Notes under the pieces: model-generated
The model's input: only the letters and a program-made list of their open reading frames with translations
Told to the model about the DNA's origin: nothing
The model's database searches: none
Made by a program: the position numbers and the translations under genes
From: an uncultured Bacteriovorax sp.
Lineage (GTDB): Bacteria; Bdellovibrionota; Bacteriovoracia; Bacteriovoracales; Bacteriovoracaceae
Assembly: GCA_946481315.1 (NCBI GenBank)
Contig: CAMLMH010000004.1
Span: forward strand, 185,391 to 249,390
Direction: 5' to 3'
DNA length: 64,000 nucleotides
In this document: in pieces, positions 25,679 to 34,187 of the stretch
Position numbering within the stretch: the stretch's first letter is position 1
Layout: every line of letters starts with the position of its first letter

Positions 25679-26746
25679 TCAGCTTTTCTCTGCAGTTATG
25701 GGCCCTAAGAGTTCTGACATTTTTTGAGCGGCCAGAAAACTCAGGGTGAAACCGTTTTTATAAAAACCATTAATCATAAAAACATGAGGACTATCCCCGA
25801 CAGATCCTGCGATGAATTTGCGCCGGGGCCCTTTGTGGCGAAGACCTGTCACCACCTTAAAATCCTCAAATTTCCCCGGATCAAAATTGAGAACACTCCG
25901 ACACTTTTCATAGAGCAAGCGCAATTCCGATAGATCCGGAGCAAGCATTGGCCCATTGCTGGTGACGGAGCCAATCTGCAAAATTTTATCATGGGAGCGG
26001 TAGAGAACTTTTTGCATATCAATAATCAGTAACTGTGACTTCTCTCCTAAATCAATGGTGCGCTCCAGATAAGTTCCCGCTTTAATCACACATTTCTCAT
26101 CCGCCTCTTGAACCTGAAACTCCGAAAAAAAATGGCCGAAAATTTTAGAATAAGCTCCCAGACAAAGCACAACTTTTCTGGCCTTTAATTTCTGATGGTT
26201 TTCCAGAGACAATTCAACATAACCCGCTTCACTTCTATGCATGTCTTTTAAGAAAAAAGGAAATTCAAAGAGAGATTGTCCAAGATTTTTTGCATTAAAA
26301 CTTTGAAACCAGCGCAGGTATCTCTCGGGCCCTATCATATACGTGATCAGCTCCACTCCCTCGCGGGAATCCTTTAACCAGGGATGAGTAATCATATTTA
26401 AAGTTTTAAATCGTCTGATCATCTTCTGATGATCTTTTTCATTGGTATAAATCACACCCTGCCTTACAGGTTCTGCTCCCTCCGGGTTGTACTTATAGAT
26501 AAAATCACTGAAACGCTGATAACCGGCCAGCAAATCCTGACCTAATCCCGGCGCATTTTCCTCCACCCCATTTTGCGAAACGGTGGCCACGGACCTAAGA
26601 GAACAGGAGGGAGCTATTTTTTCATTGTGAATATGAGCAACAGAAAAATTCTGACTTTTCTTTACTAATGCGGAATTTTCACTGAGATTCCATAAAAAAG
26701 TTTGTGCCGCTATGCCATTGCCGACGACGGCCAGATCATAAATCAT
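25679..26746 (-). CDS. FAD-dependent oxidoreductase (DAO-like)
   Basis: 355 residues from the ATG at 26746, which has AAAGGA upstream. The N-terminal dinucleotide motif YDLAVVGNGIAAQTFLWNL (GxGxxA) binds FAD. A central KVVLCLGAYSK and a C-terminal GLRHKGPRRKFIAGSV followed by INGFYKNGFTLS match glycine-oxidase/D-amino-acid-oxidase-like enzymes. The substrate is not evident. The gene converges on the Kazal lipoprotein with no spacing and stands alone in its operon. Confidence 0.75.
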   Translation of the reverse strand: MIYDLAVVGNGIAAQTFLWNLSENSALVKKSQNFSVAHIHNEKIAPSCSLRSVATVSQNGVEENAPGLGQDLLAGYQRFSDFIYKYNPEGAEPVRQGVIYTNEKDHQKMIRRFKTLNMITHPWLKDSREGVELITYMIGPERYLRWFQSFNAKNLGQSLFEFPFFLKDMHRSEAGYVELSLENHQKLKARKVVLCLGAYSKIFGHFFSEFQVQEADEKCVIKAGTYLERTIDLGEKSQLLIIDMQKVLYRSHDKILQIGSVTSNGPMLAPDLSELRLLYEKCRSVLNFDPGKFEDFKVVTGLRHKGPRRKFIAGSVGDSPHVFMINGFYKNGFTLSFLAAQKMSELLGPITAEKS

Positions 26747-26885
26747 ATTTTTTCCTTTAGTGTCCCGATTCACAGTCTACCAAAAGCGAGTATTCATTTG
26801 CCAAGTTTTTTTAAGTTGTTTATCGTTTTATCTTTTTACACACACAATAATGACTAAAACGAAGAATTAAAAGGAGAACTGATCC

Positions 26886-29213
26886 ATGTCACTTGAACAA
26901 AGCGCTGTTGTCTTTGCCGCTCAGGAAACAAACATCAATGCGCGCTCAGTTTTAAGCGTACTGAACTTATTAATTACTGAACAATCCACTGTTCCGTTTA
27001 TCGCCCGCTATCGTAAAGAAGTGACCGGCGGATTAGATGAAGTGCAGATTCGTGCCATTTTTGAATCCTATGAAAATTACCTTGAACGTGAAAAACGCCG
27101 CGAATACGTTCTGGACGCCATCAAAAAGATGGAAGCTCTCACTCCGGAACTAGAAAAACAAATTAAGGCCGCCACCACCATTAATCAGTTAGAAGATTTA
27201 TACGCTCCTTATAAAGCGAAGAAAAAATCCAAAGGGATGATCGCCAAAGAAGCGGGCCTGGAACCACTGGCCCAAATCATTTTGACCACACCAAAGACAA
27301 AAGAAGAATTAAAGGCCGAATTTGGCGACAAATTTAATAAACCGGAATTCAAAATTACTAAATTCGAAGAAGCTTATGCAGGCGCATTCGACATTATCAT
27401 CGAAATGATGGCCCACGATCCGGCCACTAAAGAAACACTTCGTAAAGATTATTGGGCCGATGCTGTCATCAAATCAACTAAAAGAGACAAGGCCGAAGAA
27501 GAAGACAAAGACTGGATGAAATACAAAGACTACTTTGAATTTTCTCAGAAAGCGTCGGAACTCAAAGAACCGAAGGCCTCTCACCGCTTCCTCGCCATGA
27601 GAAGAGGAATGACTTCCAAAACACTTAAAGTCGACGTCGTCTTCCCGGAAGAAGTGGCCACCGGTCTTCTCAGAAAGAATTTCTTTGATAAAGGAAACCT
27701 CGGCTGCTTAAACGATCTGGAAACCGCCGCGAAAAAAGCGTACCTGAACTACATTCACCCGTCTCTTGATCTGGAAGTTAAATCAGAACTAAAACGCATT
27801 TCCGATGAAACGGCGATCAACGTTTTTGGTATCAACTTAAAAAACCTGCTGCTGCAACCATACTTAGGATCAAAATCCGTCATCGGTGTTGATCCGGGAG
27901 TGCGTACGGGATGTAAAGTTGTTATCGTCGATAATACCGGAAAGCTTCTCGGTGACTGTGTTATCTATCCGCATGAGCCGCGTATGCAGGTCAAAGAATC
28001 GGCCACGGTTCTTCAGGCCATCATCGAACAATTTAATGTTCACCATATCGCCATCGGTTCCGGAACCTACGGACGCGAAACGCTGCAATTCATTCAGGAA
28101 AATGTTCCGCATGTAAAAAACGGCAAAACAAACGCGACCCTTATTTCTGAGGCGGGTGCCTCCGTTTACTCAGCTTCTGAAATTGCGGCCAGCGAATTTC
28201 CGGATAAAGACGTCACCGTAAGAGGTGCCGTCTCTATCGCCCGCCGTTTCCAGGATCCTCTGGCCGAACTGGTAAAAATCGACCCGAAATCAATCGGCGT
28301 TGGTCAGTATCAGCACGACGTCAATCAGGCGCGCCTCAAAAAATCTTTAGAAGGTGTCGTCGAATCATGTGTTAACTATGTTGGCGTGGATATCAACACA
28401 GCATCTGCTCCTCTTCTCTCCTATGTATCAGGAATTGGTCCAACACTTGCCACCAACGTAATCAAATTCCGTGAAACAAACGGCGGATTCAAAAACCGAA
28501 AAGAAATTTTAAAAGTTCCGCGCTTTTCCGCCAAAGTTTTCGAACAGGCCGCGGGATTCCTTCGCATCTATAACGGCGAAGAACCTCTGGATGGAACATT
28601 CATTCACCCTGAGCGCTATGACATTCTTTCAACATGGGCAAAGAAAAACGGCACAGACGTAAAATCCCTTTTAGCAGACAAAGAACTCATCGCTAAATTA
28701 GAACGCGATCATGGTCTTAAAGCAGAAATCGGAGAGTTTACGTTCAACGATATCGTCAAGGCCCTCAAAGCTCCTTCTCAGGATCCGCGTACCGAATTTA
28801 AATCATTCGAATACCGAAAAGAGGTATCCAAAATCACGGATCTTAAAATCGGTGAATGGTACCCGGGACTCGTGACCAACATCACTCAGTTCGGCGCCTT
28901 CGTCGATATCGGTATCAAGGAAAACGGTCTGCTTCACGTGTCGCAAATTTCCGACAACTACGTCGACGATGCCATGACTGCCCTTAAAGTCGGTCAGGAA
29001 ATTAAAGTGCAGGTTTTGGATATCGATTACGACCGCGGCAGAATCTCACTGACAGCTAAACAAGGTGCTCAAGTAAATCGTTCCGCTCAAGCCGGTGCAG
29101 CTTCCGCCAGCGGAAACCGCCCGCAAAAAGGCGGAGGAAAAACTCCGGCGCTTCCGGCGCAGCAGGAAATTAAGAACAAGGCGTTCGCCGGATTAAAAAA
29201 CCTTAAACTCTAA
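26886..29213 (+). CDS. tex: Tex-family transcription accessory protein
   Basis: 775 residues, the normal Tex length. The Tex N-terminal domain has VPFIARYRKEVTGGLDEVQI; the RNase H-like domain starts at VIGVDPGVRTGC; helix-hairpin-helix segments include LLSYVSGIGPTLATNVI. A C-terminal S1 RNA-binding domain (about 645-720) has YPGLVTNITQFGAFVDIGI and ends RISLTAKQ. A Gly/Ala/Ser-rich tail follows. Tex binds nucleic acid and influences transcription. AAAAGGAG precedes the ATG. Confidence 0.95.
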   Translation: MSLEQSAVVFAAQETNINARSVLSVLNLLITEQSTVPFIARYRKEVTGGLDEVQIRAIFESYENYLEREKRREYVLDAIKKMEALTPELEKQIKAATTINQLEDLYAPYKAKKKSKGMIAKEAGLEPLAQIILTTPKTKEELKAEFGDKFNKPEFKITKFEEAYAGAFDIIIEMMAHDPATKETLRKDYWADAVIKSTKRDKAEEEDKDWMKYKDYFEFSQKASELKEPKASHRFLAMRRGMTSKTLKVDVVFPEEVATGLLRKNFFDKGNLGCLNDLETAAKKAYLNYIHPSLDLEVKSELKRISDETAINVFGINLKNLLLQPYLGSKSVIGVDPGVRTGCKVVIVDNTGKLLGDCVIYPHEPRMQVKESATVLQAIIEQFNVHHIAIGSGTYGRETLQFIQENVPHVKNGKTNATLISEAGASVYSASEIAASEFPDKDVTVRGAVSIARRFQDPLAELVKIDPKSIGVGQYQHDVNQARLKKSLEGVVESCVNYVGVDINTASAPLLSYVSGIGPTLATNVIKFRETNGGFKNRKEILKVPRFSAKVFEQAAGFLRIYNGEEPLDGTFIHPERYDILSTWAKKNGTDVKSLLADKELIAKLERDHGLKAEIGEFTFNDIVKALKAPSQDPRTEFKSFEYRKEVSKITDLKIGEWYPGLVTNITQFGAFVDIGIKENGLLHVSQISDNYVDDAMTALKVGQEIKVQVLDIDYDRGRISLTAKQGAQVNRSAQAGAASASGNRPQKGGGKTPALPAQQEIKNKAFAGLKNLKL

Positions 29214-29248
29214 ATGACTTAAGGCCTCGAAAGAGGCCTTAAGTCATT
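29213..29248 (+). terminator. Terminator/inverted repeat after tex
   Basis: A perfect 16-bp inverted repeat with a GAAA loop begins at the last base of the tex stop codon. There is no long T run after it, only ATTTC, so it may stop transcription inefficiently or protect the mRNA 3' end. Confidence 0.7.
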
Positions 29249-29295
29249 TCACCAAAACATGCTAAATTTTTTAAAAATCTAAAAGCGGAATATAT

Positions 29296-29609
29296 ATTAA
29301 ATCACTTATCGCTCTTACTACATTACTTTTTTCTGTGAATGCATTTTGTTGCAAGCTGCTACGCAAATTAAAGGTGAATCGCTTTTTATCTCAAGTGTAC
29401 TGAATAAGCTTTCAAATACAGATCAATTTAAAGACTTCGAAATAAAAAGCATCACTAAATTACAAAATCAATATTCTGCAAAATTAATGAATGCGCAAAA
29501 CAAGAAATGCACTGAAGTTATCCTTCAAGCGAATGGAACTGGTTCATGCGATGGGTTTACGGCGAATATAATTACAAAGAAAGAATTAACGATAGAATCA
29601 TGTTTATAA
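29296..29609 (+). pseudogene. Decayed small secreted-protein gene
   Basis: Reading from 29296 the frame encodes a good signal peptide (IKSLIALTTLLFSVNAF) but its first codon is ATT where ATG would be expected. The matching mature part is one frame away, from TTG at 29346 (LQAATQIKGESLFISSVLNK...) to a TAA at 29607. Adding a single T in the TTTT run at 29344-29347 would join them into one ~104-residue exported protein. Start loss plus a one-base deletion points to a pseudogene; a sequencing error in the T run, or rare ATT initiation, are the alternatives. Family unknown. Confidence 0.45.
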
Positions 29610-29624
29610 ATTTATAATACTAAT

Positions 29625-29722
29625 TTCCCATATTAGATATTTCTTCACTGCCTTCAGTAAGTCGGTATTATGGCACTAATCAATCGGTGTTACCCGATAA
29701 GGTTAATTATTGGGCAGAATAA
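29625..29722 (+). pseudogene. Coding remnant
   Basis: An open stretch of 32 codons after an in-frame TAA, with no start codon, reads as a plausible protein tail (SRYYGTNQSVLPDKVNYWAE then stop). It is in a different frame from the preceding decayed gene. It may be the end of a lost gene. Too short to assign. Confidence 0.25.
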
Positions 29723-29738
29723 ATTTTTTTCGTCTTCA

Positions 29739-29951
29739 TCAAAAGGAACTGAATAAAGTAATCAATCCTAAAAAAAGAAATACCATCCCCCACGGAACTT
29801 CAATTACCATTTCTCTAAATAGCAGCAACAACCTAGAAGAACCCGAAATCTCATTTTTATATATTTCTTTAAAAGATATAAAATCTTTTCTAATTTTATA
29901 AATCCCAATGAAAATTAAAACACAGCCGATTACAAAATAATTTAATTTCAA
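29739..29951 (-). CDS. Small two-helix membrane protein, possible immunity protein
   Basis: About 70 residues with hydrophobic segments at each end (NYFVIGCVLIFIGIYKI and GMVFLFLGLITLF) joined by a polar linker. The first codon is TTG at 29951; a GAGGG lies very close upstream, so the exact start is unsure. It resembles the protein at 30131-30346 in start pattern (Y-x-V-x-G-x-V-L-x-x-I-G-I) and end pattern (LFxGxxxLF), suggesting duplication. It lies 15 bp after a decayed coding fragment on the same strand. An immunity role is inferred only from position downstream of the Rhs gene. Confidence 0.45.
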   Translation of the reverse strand: MKLNYFVIGCVLIFIGIYKIRKDFISFKEIYKNEISGSSRLLLLFREMVIEVPWGMVFLFLGLITLFSSF

Positions 29952-29966
29952 AAGCCCTCACTTTGA

Positions 29967-30047
29967 TCATTTACCCACGTAAGCTGGCCCTGTACCACCT
30001 GCATTTACGTCAATAGTAGGAGTATATGGAACTACAGTAGGAGTTGG
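29967..30047 (-). pseudogene. Coding remnant, possible Rhs tip fragment
   Basis: A 26-codon open stretch bounded by an in-frame TAA and a TGA, with no start codon. It reads PTPTVVPYTPTIDVNAGGTG then PAYVGK and stop. The Pro/Thr/Gly-rich composition looks like a real C-terminus. Its place just before a small membrane-protein gene matches the tip-then-membrane-protein arrangement seen twice upstream. Assignment as a toxin-tip remnant is a guess. Confidence 0.25.
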
Positions 30048-30130
30048 TTAATGAGCCAATGGCTACATTTTTTTACTGAATCATTATTTTTTTGAATTTT
30101 GCGCTCGAGTCTTTCTTTATCAAAAAATGA

Positions 30131-30346
30131 TTAACGAAACACTCCAGCCCCGGAAAAAATAAACAAAAATCCGCCTCCAATAAATAGCAAAGCGAGGCCA
30201 TAGTTTGTGCCCCCAAGTAAGGCACTAGAAAAATCAATTATCTTTTTAAGATCTTTTTTAGGCTGATTTTTTCTAGCTTCTTTTACCGCTATAAAAATTC
30301 CAATTGCAACCAAAACGAATCCAACTACTAAGTATTTAAAGTCCAT
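30131..30346 (-). CDS. Small two-helix membrane protein, possible immunity protein
   Basis: 71 residues from an ATG at 30346. Two hydrophobic stretches (YLVVGFVLVAIGIFIAV and GLALLFIGGGFLFIFSG) flank a Lys-rich linker (ARKNQPKKDLKK), predicting an inner-membrane hairpin. It is similar to the protein at 29739-29951. It belongs to the string of small leftward membrane-protein genes downstream of the Rhs locus. No family recognised. Confidence 0.5.
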   Translation of the reverse strand: MDFKYLVVGFVLVAIGIFIAVKEARKNQPKKDLKKIIDFSSALLGGTNYGLALLFIGGGFLFIFSGAGVFR

Positions 30347-30614
30347 CTATGCGTCCTTATGATTCTCAACAAATGGAAGACTACTTAAACCTCTCTAGAG
30401 TCTTTACCCTTAATTTTGAAATCTATGCCTTAAATATTTTGCGAAGGTTTTGTATTAAACTTTACATAGATTCCAAAAAACAAGATGACTATTATCACAA
30501 GTATTTTTAACCAATTGTCTTTTATTTTTTTCTCAGTTTCATGCAGTTAAGACACTTAAGTTAATCTACATTTGTTTCTCAACAACCGTATGAATAAAGA
30601 TCATATATCTTCCT
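30347..30614. other. AT-rich intergenic stretch with a possible 38-codon membrane peptide
   Basis: On the minus strand, 30430-30546 encodes a single-helix peptide (core WLKILVIIVILFFGIYVKF), but the only available first codon is CTG and no ribosome site is visible. It may be a remnant of another small membrane-protein gene. Nothing else is recognisable in this stretch. Confidence 0.3.
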
Positions 30615-31067
30615 TTAAATCTTGTTCTCTTTCCTCATTTTAGAATCTTGATATATACAAATACCAAGCAATGTGAAACCTAAAATATTAAATAAATGAG
30701 GAGCTAGAATATCATATTTGTTTTTAAAGCTTGACAATTCTGAGATTAATGTAAGAGGCAGAGATATCATTAAAGAAAGAGCTAGTAATCTGAAAGTTAT
30801 AGGCACTATTAAACATACAATTTTCTTAATGAATTCGTTATCATTATTTTTTCTATAGATCCAATATACAGTTAGATAACCAATAATTTGCTCCCCAACT
30901 AGAATTAGTAATACATTACTATTTTTTGATGCAAACAACGGAAGAGCGCATAAAAATAAATATGCAAAAAAACCATATAAAAATTCATTAACAGCTCTTT
31001 GTTCGTAAAAGGAACTAAGCAACTTATTAATATTCCAGAACCAAAAGTTACCAAGTGCATTTCGCAT
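30615..31067 (-). CDS. Integral membrane protein, possible immunity to the displaced Rhs tip
   Basis: 150 residues from the ATG at 31067, chosen because AAAGGAG lies 6 nt upstream; a GTG eight codons earlier has no ribosome site. Four hydrophobic segments: EFLYGFFAYLFLCALPLF, VLLILVGEQIIGYLTVYWI, FRLLALSLMISLPLTLI and LFNILGFTLLGICIY. It begins 11 bp after the orphan Rhs tip ends, the usual spacing of an immunity gene after its toxin. No family recognised, so the immunity role is positional inference. Confidence 0.55.
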   Translation of the reverse strand: MRNALGNFWFWNINKLLSSFYEQRAVNEFLYGFFAYLFLCALPLFASKNSNVLLILVGEQIIGYLTVYWIYRKNNDNEFIKKIVCLIVPITFRLLALSLMISLPLTLISELSSFKNKYDILAPHLFNILGFTLLGICIYQDSKMRKENKI

Positions 31068-31078
31068 GCAATTCTCCT

Positions 31079-31372
31079 TTATATTGGGCACTGCTGTTTG
31101 GGTTCTTCTTTAGGCTTGCAGGTACCAAATAATTCACATAGTTCTTGATTTATTTTTTTCCAAAGCAACTTTAAATTTTCTATAGGCACCCACCAAAACT
31201 TACCTGTAGGATCTATGAAGTTTATAGGATCTTGTAAAACATAACCATACAAGTTAGGGTCCTCACCATCAAATCGAATTGGATCTTTTAAAATCCATCT
31301 TCCTACTTCTGGATCATAATCTCTAGCTCCGAACCACTCCATTTCCCCCCAAATTACCATTCGTCGGACCAT
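31079..31372 (-). CDS. Orphan Rhs C-terminal fragment
   Basis: 97 residues. Residues 14-57 repeat the end of the Rhs core ([35 protein letters not shown]) found in the large Rhs gene upstream. A different ~40-residue tail follows ([15 protein letters not shown]..., ending QQCPI). The short leader [13 protein letters not shown] is not part of a complete Rhs repeat region. This is the signature of a displaced 'orphan' tip, left when a new tip recombined onto the main gene. Such fragments are silent cassettes or have a toxin only after recombination. The tail matches no toxin I know and may itself be trimmed. Confidence 0.65.
   Translation of the reverse strand: MVRRMVIWGEMEWFGARDYDPEVGRWILKDPIRFDGEDPNLYGYVLQDPINFIDPTGKFWWVPIENLKLLWKKINQELCELFGTCKPKEEPKQQCPI
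31202..31333 (-). repeat. Rhs core-end repeat, copy 2
   Basis: A 132-bp segment encoding the [13 protein letters not shown]...DPTG core end. It is clearly similar in DNA and protein to 32178-32309, giving a homology tract for recombination between tips. Confidence 0.75.
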
Positions 31373-31408
31373 CTCTAAAAGGACTCGAGATACAACCCAT
31401 TTAAATAA

Positions 31409-31978
31409 CTACTTCTGAGAATTTATTTTTTTAATTGCGTCTTGGTAGCTTTGAAGACAGTTAAATCTTTCATTAAATGCGACAGTTATGCCTTGTGTAT
31501 AATCTACAATTTCCTTATTAACTTTGCCTGTATTGATAGCTTCCAAAGATTCATTTTGTTTTTTTAATATTTTAACGAAACGTTTTTCACTGGTTTTTTC
31601 TAGTAATGACTCCATTGCACTGACGCCATTGTTCCATCTGTTATAGAATGTGTTCATTGTTAACAAGTTGAACAATAAGATTGTTCCTAACAATATCCAT
31701 AAAACAGAAATTGAATAAAGTGAGTTAGGTGCAATCATGCTAGAATTACTAACAACTTTAGGCAGTATTTTTTTATTATAAAAATATAATAGTAATGCAT
31801 AAATCAGCACCAAAAATAAATTTGAGATTATCAAATAATGAATCTGTCCGCTGCCTTCATGAATTTTAAAACCTAGTTTCGAAAATTCAAACAGAGTATT
31901 AATTCCACATGCCGGGAACAATATATATAAATTTGCTAGTACTTCTTTTAAGCGTGATCTTTTGATCGCATTTTCCAT
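31409..31978 (-). CDS. Membrane protein overlapping the Rhs tip, probable immunity protein
   Basis: 189 residues. Three hydrophobic segments lie in the first ~105 residues (ILFPACGINTLFEF, YLIISNLFLVLIYALLLYFY, SISVLWILLGTILLFNLL), followed by a soluble helical tail. Its ATG lies inside the Rhs reading frame, overlapping it by 80 bp in another frame. GGAG about 10 nt upstream provides a ribosome site. An immunity gene directly coupled to the tip is the expected arrangement for an Rhs toxin. The sequence itself matches nothing I recognise. Confidence 0.6.
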   Translation of the reverse strand: MENAIKRSRLKEVLANLYILFPACGINTLFEFSKLGFKIHEGSGQIHYLIISNLFLVLIYALLLYFYNKKILPKVVSNSSMIAPNSLYSISVLWILLGTILLFNLLTMNTFYNRWNNGVSAMESLLEKTSEKRFVKILKKQNESLEAINTGKVNKEIVDYTQGITVAFNERFNCLQSYQDAIKKINSQK

Positions 31979-34112
31979 TGGCCCCTTCTCCGTTATCCTT
32001 TTCTGGTTCAGTGAATTTTTTTATACTTTCTTCTGCATCTTCAATAATTCGATCGCCCCAATCCTTTATCCTCTCCAGATTGTCTTCGACGTTCTCTTTT
32101 CCTTCTTTTATTGCTTCCTTGGCAGCATCATAAGCATTTTTCAGCGCTTCTTTAACATCCTCTTCGTCAAATTCTAGCCCGCGGGTATCCTTTAAGTTAA
32201 TCGGATCAGATAAAACATATCTGTACAAATTAGTATCACCACCATTGAACCTAATGGGATCTTTTGTTATCCATCGCCCGACTTCTGGATCATAATCTCT
32301 TGCTCCAAATCTAACTAACTTAGTGTCTGGATCATAAAGCCCACCAGCAAAACCAAATGGCTGGAACCCTGGATTTGAGTCTTCCAGGACCTCTCCCATA
32401 TCGGAATATCTTATTTTCTGAATTATACCACCAGTCTCACTGTCCACAACCATGTTAATTGATCCTCGGTGGTCTTTAACGAATAGATACTTCCTTCCGT
32501 TTTTAACCATGTACTCAGGAGAATTTATGCCTTCTGCGTAGACAAATCTGGATTTAACGTTGTTATTTTGGTCAAGTTCGGCAACGATTCGCAGCTGATC
32601 TTGCCAAACGTAGCGACTCACAAAGTTGCCATCTACCATTTTGACTGATCGTCTGTGCTTTGGATCAATGTGGTACTGTACATTTTTTCCGGGCATGTAG
32701 ACAGCAGTTAGGTTGCCAAGGGTATCGTAAGCGTAAAAAGTCGTTTGACCATTTGTTGTTTTGGATTGAAGGTCACCATTAGGGTTGTATTCATATGATG
32801 TGTCGTTAAATTTGATTAAGCGATCATGATCGTCATACTGGGCTGTGAATTTTTTGTCGCCTTCAAATCCACGGATGCGATTTCCGTTTTTGTCGTAGGT
32901 GTAGCTTGAAAGAATGATATTTGCATTTTTATAAGCTCTTCCTGTAAGACGTCCGGACTGGTCATAAAAAATCGTCTGCGGTCCAGATCCATCATTCTCT
33001 TCGACAATTCTGCCGAGGCGATCTCTCTTGAATTCGCGGACGAATTTAGAAACGTTATTGAATGTAAAATTGATGCCAGAAAGTTCGCCATAATTTTGAT
33101 CGTAAGTGTATTTTACTTTTGCCTTATAAAGCTGAAGTTGGTCTTGGTATCCTAATTGATTTCTCGTAATGAGCAGCTCTCCAGCTTTTGTTAAGTAGTT
33201 ATCGCGATCATAGGAATATGTGACTGGATAATTTGCGGCCTCTGTTCCGTCTTTGAGATAAATACGACTTAATCTAAAACGATCATCATAATCAAAATGA
33301 ATCTTATGCCAATAAGTTCCTCCTTCTTCTGCAGGCCCAAGAGTTTCAGAAGAAATCTTATCAACGTTATAGGTATAACTAAGCCTAGAATTATGATCAG
33401 AGTTGTGTTTTGTAATGCTGGAGATGAATTGATTAGGAATATTTAGACCTCCATATCCGTAGAAGAATTGTCCTTCTTGAGTCCCGATTCTGTAGATACG
33501 GGTTTCTCCAGGTCTATACTCGTAATCGATTTCTTTTGAGTCTGCCTTGATAATTTTGGTCAACTGTTTATCCAAGTTGTATTGGTAGGTCGTTGGCACT
33601 GGACCAATCGATAATGGTGGCGGATTGTAGGACGCCAAAAGCTCATGTTCGTTGTAAGTAAAATTGTGTTCTTTACCTGTGGGAGTAGTGAGTTTCGTTA
33701 AACGTCCATTGAGGTCATAATTAAATTTCGTCTTTCTGTTATCAAAGGTGCTGGATTGTAGGGTTCGTCCCATTGAATCTTTGACTGAGGATTGAACTCT
33801 TCCTAGAGGATCAACAATTTTTGAAAGGTATCCTTTAAGATCATAATATAAGTTTATGACTCTGTCCCCTTGAGAAATCTTCGATAATTTTCCATCGACA
33901 TTGTAATGATATTTTACTGGTAGAAGTGTGCCTCTGCTTTCTTCAATGATTCTTTCTAGCCCGTCTCTTCTGCTTTTGGACATGCGTCCCTCTGCGGAAA
34001 TGGAATTCCATTCGCGAGTTGTCCCGTTATAATTGGAGACGGCCACATTGGGTCCGGCGGTGGTTTTATACGTCATATTGACAACTGAGTACGGATTACT
34101 CGGATCGCTCAA
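31899..34112 (-). CDS. Rhs/YD-repeat protein, 5'-truncated
   Basis: 737 residues from a TTG at 34112. Most of the protein is YD repeats (YNVDGKLSKI, YDLNGRLTKL, YDDHDRLIKF, YDTLGNLTAVY), ending in the Rhs core [21 protein letters not shown] (602-622) and DTRG at 645. A 92-residue tip follows, acidic and helical at first (EEDVKEALKNAYDAAKEAIK) and ending IYIVPGMWN. The N-terminal part expected of an Rhs protein, including any secretion signal, is missing. The frame is open further to 34187, where it meets the permease stop codon in the same frame. I infer that the 5' end was deleted and the gene is probably no longer exported. Confidence 0.75.
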   Translation of the reverse strand: MSDPSNPYSVVNMTYKTTAGPNVAVSNYNGTTREWNSISAEGRMSKSRRDGLERIIEESRGTLLPVKYHYNVDGKLSKISQGDRVINLYYDLKGYLSKIVDPLGRVQSSVKDSMGRTLQSSTFDNRKTKFNYDLNGRLTKLTTPTGKEHNFTYNEHELLASYNPPPLSIGPVPTTYQYNLDKQLTKIIKADSKEIDYEYRPGETRIYRIGTQEGQFFYGYGGLNIPNQFISSITKHNSDHNSRLSYTYNVDKISSETLGPAEEGGTYWHKIHFDYDDRFRLSRIYLKDGTEAANYPVTYSYDRDNYLTKAGELLITRNQLGYQDQLQLYKAKVKYTYDQNYGELSGINFTFNNVSKFVREFKRDRLGRIVEENDGSGPQTIFYDQSGRLTGRAYKNANIILSSYTYDKNGNRIRGFEGDKKFTAQYDDHDRLIKFNDTSYEYNPNGDLQSKTTNGQTTFYAYDTLGNLTAVYMPGKNVQYHIDPKHRRSVKMVDGNFVSRYVWQDQLRIVAELDQNNNVKSRFVYAEGINSPEYMVKNGRKYLFVKDHRGSINMVVDSETGGIIQKIRYSDMGEVLEDSNPGFQPFGFAGGLYDPDTKLVRFGARDYDPEVGRWITKDPIRFNGGDTNLYRYVLSDPINLKDTRGLEFDEEDVKEALKNAYDAAKEAIKEGKENVEDNLERIKDWGDRIIEDAEESIKKFTEPEKDNGEGANGKCDQKITLKRSTSKFIYIVPGMWN
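32178..32309 (-). repeat. Rhs core-end repeat, copy 1
   Basis: Encodes residues 602-645 of the large Rhs protein. Similar to 31202-31333 in the orphan tip. Confidence 0.75.
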
Positions 34113-34187
34113 GACCGCAGCTCTGTCAAAACTGGCAGTTTTGAATGATTTCGTTACCAGGGGGATGAAAAGAATAAAAAGAAGGGA
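34113..34187 (-). other. Open leader between permease stop and Rhs frame
   Basis: These 75 bases are open in the Rhs frame from directly after the permease TAA (34188-34190) and would encode SLLFILFIPLVTKSFKTASF then DRAAV. There is no ATG or ribosome site in frame. This looks like a deletion junction, not a normal gene start. Confidence 0.5.
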
